From the NCBI GenBank assembly GCA_040954595.2, contig CM082597.2, positions 6,572,001 to 6,636,000 on the forward strand: 64,000 nucleotides of DNA, written 5' to 3'. How positions within the stretch are numbered: the first letter of the stretch is position 1; every line of letters begins with the position of its first letter. Of this stretch, positions 27,001 to 36,000 are shown in pieces. Both the position numbers and the translations under genes were made by a program. Below the pieces are notes generated by a model. The model made no database searches. It saw only the letters and a list, made by a program, of their open reading frames with translations, and was not told the DNA's origin. The stretch is from Balanoglossus misakiensis (lineage: Eukaryota; Hemichordata).

Positions 27001-30000
27001 TGAGAACCCAGTGCGAGTTCCAAACCAGTGTTGTCAAGCATGTATTGGTTGTGAATTCAGAGGTGTCACTTATAAGGAAGGTGCTATTTTTAAACCAGAT
27101 GACGACCAATGTTTGGAATGCCAGTGTTCGGTAAGATGGACATCTTAATGTTCGAATTCTTGTCTTATTCTGCAATTACAACCAACATGTGTATACAATA
27201 TTTATAATGACAACTTTAATTTGTGTTGTCAAGGAAACAGAGCATTAAACTACAGATGAAACAACAACTAATTTATATTCAACAAATGACAATTTTTGTT
27301 CCATTAACCATAGACAGGAGATTCATCCTGAACAAAAATGATATAAAGATGTAAAATAATTGTATCAGTTATTGGACTTCTTGTGAGCTTTTTACACTGT
27401 TCTACGATCAAAGCACTGAAAAAAAAACAGGTTAAAATCTCATTCTGGTGTGTTTTCATAAGAATTATTTAAGGATAGCAAAGTGTGTACCACAACAACA
27501 AAAACAGTTCAGAAATGCATGGCAGTGATCTTAATTGGGCAGCCAGGCCGTGCATGATACATAAAAAATGCATGGATGTGAGGGCTCTCTTTCGCATGAA
27601 GTTAAATGGGAACATGATGCCAGTGTATGATAATTCTCCCTACCTTAAATAGGTTTTAAGCTACCTAAGTGAGTGATGAAAGTCTCATATGGTCGACACA
27701 ATTTCAAGATGGCCGATTTTTGCCATGTAAAAGAATGGGAGTTCATAAGCTCAAGTGATGATAGGTCACTCTGAAACTTTTTAACAGAAAAAATAACAAA
27801 ATGTGAAAAAAGTTTAATGAGTTTAATGTGGTAACTACAAAGACAGACATGTTTGACCAAAGGAAGTCATGAAATACAGTAAACATATCATTTCTTCTAT
27901 CTCTTACTACAGTGGGTTGTCGACTTTTCGCCCAGAATGCAATGTGTTTTGACCCCCTAGCGCAAAGTGAAAACCTATTTAAGGCGGCCAGAATTGAGCA
28001 TATACACAGATTGAATCATATAACTTGTGGTTACAGGAAGGAATATTGCTGTGTCTACCAATTCTCTGTCCAACACTGAATTGTCCTCCAGAGAGAGTCA
28101 CAGTAGAACACTCTGCATGTTGCCCAGCATGTACAGGTCAGTGTTTTTTAAACAATTCTTTTCTGACAATATTGACAAAGTTTATGCACTTGTTGAAGAG
28201 ACAGAAATTTAAAAATGAAATTCATTCCTGAAAGTCCCGGAATATTGTTGATGTTTTTGACACAAGATCTGCATAATCACTCTCAGGAAATGTCAGTTTT
28301 GGCTTCAAAAGTCACAGAAAACTAATGAAAAACAATCAGAAAATTGAATTTTTGGACTGAAAGCCCTGAAAAACTATTGAAAAAAAAACTGGAAATGAAC
28401 CATGAGATAAATGGTCTGAATGTTGTACACTCTGATTGGCTTTGAGACTCGTGACCTCTCACCAATCATGCTCACTTGTGAATATGTGTGTCGTATAATG
28501 TTTTCTTTATCCTATATAGGAGAGCCTTTGGAAAGAGTTTGTGAGAGTAATACAACAGGCATTGTATATCAGAATGGCACAGAATTTAAACTCAATCCTT
28601 GTACATCATGTATGTGTATGGTAAGTGAATAACCCAGATGCAAGTTTTACATGTATTTTAACCTTTCACCCCATTTCCCTCTTTGGAAGTCCAACTTTAC
28701 CATAGAAATCAATGGATTTGGACTAAATTATGGTGGTGGAAGGGTTGAAGTTAGGCTGCATTCACAAACACCTCTGGAGGGGGGGGGGGGGGCGGGAGAA
28801 TTCAATTTTTTTTACCGCTAATTTTCACATGCCCCCCTACACAGTCCGAAATATTTTCAAATCCCCCCCTTCCGAACGGCCAAAATTTTTAAATCCCCCC
28901 CCCCCCATTTTCTTTCACAGAGCAAAACACATCACCTATCTATCTTGTAAAAAAGAAAAACAGCGCTCCCATGAAAAGAATTTGATACTGATGTTTCCCC
29001 TCATCAGTGGGTATAAAAACTGAACATTGTTTTTATTTTGTAAGTATTTGTATTCTGTGTTGGGAGACATTGTAAACCGAGAATTGAAGGGGGTGGGTTT
29101 GGGAGGGGGTGTCCCCCTCCGACGTAAGAAAATTTTATGAAATACAGAGCTCAAACCTGCATTTTAATGAACCCGGCAAAAGCTAATTAACGCAACTACC
29201 GGTATGTTGGGGAGGACAAATTTAACCATCGCCGCTCAAAGTTATCATGGTGTAGGGGCAAGTCCCCTGACCTGGGACACTAGATAAACCAGTCAATGAT
29301 TGAAAGGTGTTGATGAATGGAGGGGGTGGGTGTGGGGGTGTCCCCCTCCTACATTAGAAAATTTTGTAAAATAAAGGGCGCGAAACTGCATTTTTGTGGA
29401 CTCAAAATAGATATTTAGTCATCAAAGTTTTCAAGTCCCCCCCTTTCAGTCCCTAAATTATTTCAGATCCCCCCCTTACATACCCTCAATTTTTTCAAAT
29501 CCCCCCCCTCAATTCTCCTGCCCCCCCCCCCCTCCAGAGGTGTTTGTGAATGCAGCCTTAGATCTCCCTGCAGTTAGACATCCACAAAACTGTTGCAAAG
29601 ATAATAAAATACTTTGATTTAAAAAAGTGTCAATCGAAATCAAAAGTGGTGAATTGGAAAAACGGTCCAGCATTCATTGTTCAATTTTTACTGATGTTGA
29701 TAAATATGTTTTTGTGTGAATTTTAACAAGTGTATGATCAATTGGTAACCATATGAGTTGTTGTCTTATTGTCTGTGTGTGTATTTTCTGTCAGGATGGT
29801 CATGTTTCATGTGATGTCAAATTGTGTCCTGAGTTAGAATGTAACGAAGATAGAATCCTACGTGATGCAGGTGAATGCTGTCCACGCTGTGCAAGTAAGT
29901 TTTTAGGTCCCATTTGGTTAATATGTATATATATACCAGTGGGACCTTATGGGATCGGTTGCGTCTGTCTGTCTGTCTGTCTGTCTGTCTGTATATATGT

Positions 30001-30005
30001 ATGTA

Positions 30006-30036
<31 letters not shown>

Positions 30037-33000
30037 ATGTATGTATGTATGTATGTATGTATGTATGTATGTATGTATGTATGTATGTATGTATGTATGT
30101 ATGTATTTATGTATGTTTTATGTATGTCATTTTATGTATGCAATATGTTTCAGTGTTAACTTTTTACAACACTAAAAGATTCAATATAAGTGAGCATATG
30201 TATTCCTTTATACAATTTATTGCTCACAGTGACAATTGTTAATGGCCAACGATGGTCTTCTGCACATGTGCGCAATTTAATGTGTATAAACATTACATCC
30301 AATCCAAGTATTCTGCAAAGTTTGCGTTCAATACATTCAAATAGTGGACTGCCTTCGCTTCCTTCCATATTTTATGTGCACCCAAGCTTTAGTTTTGTCC
30401 CTTCTCTGCGCCAAATTTGCTGTTTTTTCCCAATAAGTCACAGATTATGGTGGCCGCCATCTTGTCTGTTGTCAGGACAGCACACTGTCTTATGGCAATG
30501 ACTGTATACACTTTTTGTAACCAGAGTCTCTGGTTTGGCACACGAGCATAAGATGATCACTGCACTTTAAAGCGCCTAGCTCGTCTCACACGCATGTTCC
30601 AGCTGTAGCCGCTGGTTACAGACATTTAGTGAACAGTCAATCCCATATCAAAGGCAGTGCTCTGTCCTAACAACAGACAAGATGGCGGCGACCATAATCT
30701 GTGTCGGAGATCGGGAAAAGACACCAGCTTGGGTGAAAAGGAGGGACAAAACCAGAATCTACTTATACGGTGCGCATGAAATATGGAAGGAAGCGAAGGC
30801 AGTCCACTATTTGAATGCATCGAATGGGAAATTTGCTGGGAAGTTACGCGCAGGAGACGATCTATTGCCTTTAAGAGAGTACTAGTATTCAGAACGTTTC
30901 AGAAGTCAGTGACTTTCCACTTCCTCTAGATAATACCACCAGTTGTCATGTTCTATTTACAGGTCCTTTGGAATGTAGCTTTGAGAATCAGATTTACAAA
31001 ACTGGTGAACAGTTTGTTCCATTGGCTGATCCTTGCAGCCTTTGCACATGTCTGGTAAGTTTCTGATCTAACACTTCGTCTTCTGTAGACTCTATAGCAG
31101 TCGCTGTACCTGTCGATAAGAATGGAACTTTCATCATACTGCGTACGACGCGTCGCCAGGCAAAGCGACTGTACATTTCTGTACACATTTGATATGAATA
31201 TTCATGAGCAGCGTTAATTTGGATATAAAACATCTAGAAGCGCACACAAGCTCGTGATAACGTCCAAAAATGCGTATTCTATACGTGGTATGTACGCGTA
31301 TAGAACATCATGTTGACACGACGCTAGTTTGATTGACAGACATATAAAGTTAGAATGTTCTCAGCTACTTACCAAAATCTGGTAATACCACTTGAGGGCG
31401 TTTACAGAATCGGCAAGACTGTGTGATTAGCGTCGCGTTCACAGGACGTTCTATACGTAACACGGACGCGCATTTCAGTAGTTGACAGTCCTCTGGTGAA
31501 GCTCTTTTGTTTGTTGTGTGCAGTTTATTATTATAACCGTGTTCCGAACTACTGTAAAACACTTTATTTTTGCGAGTTGAAATTTTCGCGATATCGAGAG
31601 AGGCCACTGTTTGCTAGTATTAATTTTCGCGTTCTCTTATTTCATTCACTGCATCTTCAAAAAAATTTATGCGACTTTTTATTTTCACGCTATTTTGGTT
31701 CTCGCGCATTTCGCGAAAAATTTATTGCTCACGAAAATAACATGTTTTACAGTAATTTCGGAATTCCACATTTCAAAAATTATACTTTCTCTTTTTGAAA
31801 ACATCAAGGTGATGGAAACACTTATGTCTGTTGAAGAAAACCTAAGATTAAAAAGAAATTCTAAAATTGGTTCAGTACCTGCAAGCAAACACTTTGAATG
31901 GCACATTTTCTCTATCAAAGTGTGATGCAACATTTTCACATAACTTGTATAACTCGTTGAATAATGTTGCTATTTTTCCGGTACATTCACTGTATGGATT
32001 GTTGAAAATATTTCATCCTCTCCATCGACCTGTTTTATGTCATACAATGTTTTCTGAATTTCTGTTAAGGATGGAGAGGTCACCTGTGAAAGACCCAATT
32101 GTGAACAAATCAACTGTGATCTAGAAAACCAGATTTTACCAGATGGCAGCTGCTGTCCAAGATGTACTGTGGAATCTTATTGTATGTACAAAGGCAGGAG
32201 ATATCAGGTAACAATTTAATTTCTAAGATATATGATAAATTTTCTGAAAAAATGGATTCTGGTGAGACTTCACAATGCAAGATGAGCTGTGCCAGGTGTT
32301 AACTCATCAGCAATTTGTGCCAATCTTTGCACCAAGTGGCATACACCTCTTTTTATTTGTTTGGTACGCATTATCATGCAAGTAATCTGCAAAAAACCAA
32401 GTGGAAATACGGGAGAAGTAAAGAGAATGGACATAAGTGTAGCACAGCAAATGTATAATGAAATGTAAATTAACACTAACGCTGCCAAGTCAGTTGAAAG
32501 GTGCCTAGAATCCTGGCTCCTGGGCCTGTTAGGCTGCCAATTGTGTGTTAATCAGTAGGGCCTATACAAGACCCTAAGACCAATACAGTGCAAACCAGTG
32601 CTATTTGGTACATTTTCTGGGGGGGGGGGGTTCAGACTTCCAAGTGTGTCTAAGTACGTATGAGAGCCATGTCAAGACAGTCAAAATATGTTATAGAAGA
32701 TAAAATGGCAAATACGTATTTTATTTAAGGGACTTGAGACTCTGAACAGGTATGACACCCAGTAGCATTAGGGTTAATTATGACAGACCAATTATACACA
32801 CACGATCTGCATACCGGGTTTCCAGCAAAATTTGAACTTTCACTTTTCAGTCAGGTGAAACTTGGCATGTGGGGTGCGACATCTGTGATTGCTTCAATGG
32901 TAAAGAGAGCTGCGTTCAAGAAGTCTGTCAACCTTTGACTTGCTCAGCGGTAAGTTTATCAGTCATGAATTCAATAGTGTATGGTCAGACTACAGTTTTG

Positions 33001-36000
33001 CTTTGTTTTACTTTATGGGCCTGAGAACACTAGTTTAAAGCTCCAGTAACTCTAACTTTGTGCTGTTTTCTGGATTTGTTGTTTTGGGTATGAACTGAGT
33101 TTCTTGGCCTACTTCATAAAAGATATTAAAGAATTTCTCATTATTTGGTTTTTCAAGATAGCCCTTAATAGACAGGTTTCTCTTTATTATAAATTTGAAG
33201 ACACTATGTTATAGATGTGTTATTGTGTGTCTTCTCAGTGGATATACAATTTGTATTTATTGTGGTAATAATTCATTTGTTGTTTATATTTCCAGGAAGA
33301 AGAGATCGGCCATATTGATGGTGAATGCTGCCAGAAATGTGTTCCAAGTGAGTCTAATTATCAATATATTATGAGGTTATTAAAAACTGACAGCCAAGTT
33401 TACACGAAAACATAGTGCAGGCTGATGTGAGTCACTTATGTCTGGGTGCATACTATACCATATTTAGACATAATGTGATCATAATGTGTCATAAACCCAG
33501 GAAATGTTACCAAAGTCGATAAAACTAGATTTCAAAGGGGAGCAACAGTCTAAGGATTTGGACTTGTTTACAAAATGCAAGAGATATAAGAAATTGTTAT
33601 GTGAAACAACGCCAGCCAGATTGCCTTTGGAAGTCCTTCAAACCATCAAATGTGAGCAATTAGAAAGAGTAGCCAAATAGAGACACAGAATGTGATTCTG
33701 GGACCTCAAAACTGTCCAGAATGTGTTACGTAAATAATAAGCATTCTTTGAATATCATTTGTTTACAAATTTTTGGTAACATTTGACGTCTGTTGTTACA
33801 ATGCTGCGATCATAGCAACATTCTTCGGTAGACACTCTCAAAGGTATACAGTCACCTATGGAAAATCAGCAATAGTTACCATGGCAAATTGAGGACTAGC
33901 TACCAATCACAGATTTTCAGTGGGTGGCACACGCGTAAAAAAGAGTGCCACCATGTGTTCTATAGAACGCTGAAATACGCCATTTCAGCCATATATGGGC
34001 GTATGCCTTTAAGTCTTTCTGCATTCCGTCTTTTTACAGAATCTGCCTCGTGTATTGTATTTGGAGATCCTCATTACCGGACATATGATGGGAAATTCTT
34101 CTCCTTCCAAGGAACATGTACCTATGTCTTATCACAAGATTGTTATCAGAATAACTTTAAGATTATAGTTCAGAATGATGGCAAGAGTACCTATGCTGTT
34201 GCCTGGACACAAGTCATTCAGATCAGACTAGTTGATTGGGTGATCAACCTAATGCCAGATTTGACAGTAAGTGTCAATGGAGGCCTGGTAGAATTACCTT
34301 ACTTGCAGGAACCAGACCTAAGTATACAAAAAATAGGTAAGTCAATCAAATTTTAGGTCGAACTTAACCCTTTTCATACCTAGATATGTCTGCATTGTTT
34401 AGCCAACTTAAAACATGTAACCACATTCAAAGGGCTGACATATACTAGGTTCATACAGGGAAAAAATTGAGACACTATTTGCCTATGGTAAACGCAGAGC
34501 ATTAATCCTTAGAGTTGCTTGTGTCCACACACACAAAGTTTATGTATAGGCGCTGAGGCTCGGCCCCATAGACGATGGGTTGCGGAGAGGTGTTAATCCT
34601 TACACCAGCTCAGGTCTGGCCGGCAAAGCCGTCTCAGATCTGAGACGTTTCAGAACCACTTGCACCGTCCACACGTGTTTTTTTAAGACGGTATCTGATC
34701 TGAGACGCTTCAGAACTGTCTTAATGGTGTGTGTGTGTGTGTGACCCCCATAATAAACTGACCAATGTGAACCCCATTAAAGTTTGCTATGATAATCACT
34801 GATTATTGATAACACACCTAGTGACATTGACATTGTCAATCTGATGAAAGTTAATTGTAGAGATACGCAACACTTTTTCCTTTACTTGGTCTTTGCTTTT
34901 CGTGTTCTTCTGTCTCCCTACATCTGATGAACTCATAATCTTTTCAAATTTTAATGCCTCTAGAGCTGTCACTTTTTGCATTAATTTCATGACTTTATTT
35001 CCCAAAGTGAAATTGTTCCATCTAAATAAGCTTACTGATAGGTATACATGAACACCTTATCGATGTCTGATTGTGACTGCATGTTGCAATTTGAACATGT
35101 TATTAAAACGGTGCCACACCGATTTAATAAGCCTCCATAGAAACAGTACGCAGCTGTCGTTGTATGCATTGCAAAGAGATGCCAAACTGATGCAAATGCA
35201 AGTCATATGGCGTAACGGTAAAGATTTTAGAGGATAGGGAACATATTTGAAGTATTTTATTGAGGAAAAAATACGTGAAATTTGGCAGCTATAGGGGCTT
35301 TAATAGACATATAACCTGATTTGTATCAACAACCTTGTTTTCCATTATCACATGACAGGGTTGATGGTGGTTGTGCATACAAGTATTGGTATTCGCGTGT
35401 CGTGGGATGGCTCCCATTTTGGAGAGGTCACTGCAGATGGTACATACAAAGGGAGACTCTGTGGTCTGTGTGGCAACTTCAATGATAATCCTGGTGATGA
35501 TTTCATGTAAGTCATTTGGTTGTACAATGTGAGAGTCTGTCTTCAATATACGCATCAGGGTTTTAGAGTAAAAACAGTGTATTAGTAATACTACTGTAAA
35601 ACACTTTATTTTCGCGAGCAATGAATTTTCGCGAAACAAGCGAGAACCAAAATAGCGTGAAAATCAAAAGTTGCATATTTTTTTGAAGATAACGATGCAG
35701 TGAGTAAAATAAGAGAACGCGAAAATTAATACTCGCTAAACAGTGGCCTCTCTCGATATCGCGAAAAGTGTTTTACAGTATTACCTAAAAAAATGTTAAT
35801 GAACATTGCTTGATGTTCAACAGATATTTTTATCTTATGTGTTGAACATCAAGCAATTTACAATTATGATTAGTGTAATAAGATCAACAGATACAGGTTT
35901 GTCGGAGGTGTGTATGTTTAAATAACCAAACGCAAATACTCTGAAAAATACCAATACCACAAATAATGTAGGTTTTAATGCAACCAATTTCAGGGATGTC

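Noticed and set aside
29753-30242. Long open frames rich in VCMYVC after exon 45
   Set aside because: Translation of CTGT/ATGT repeats. The real exon stops at the donor at 29895.
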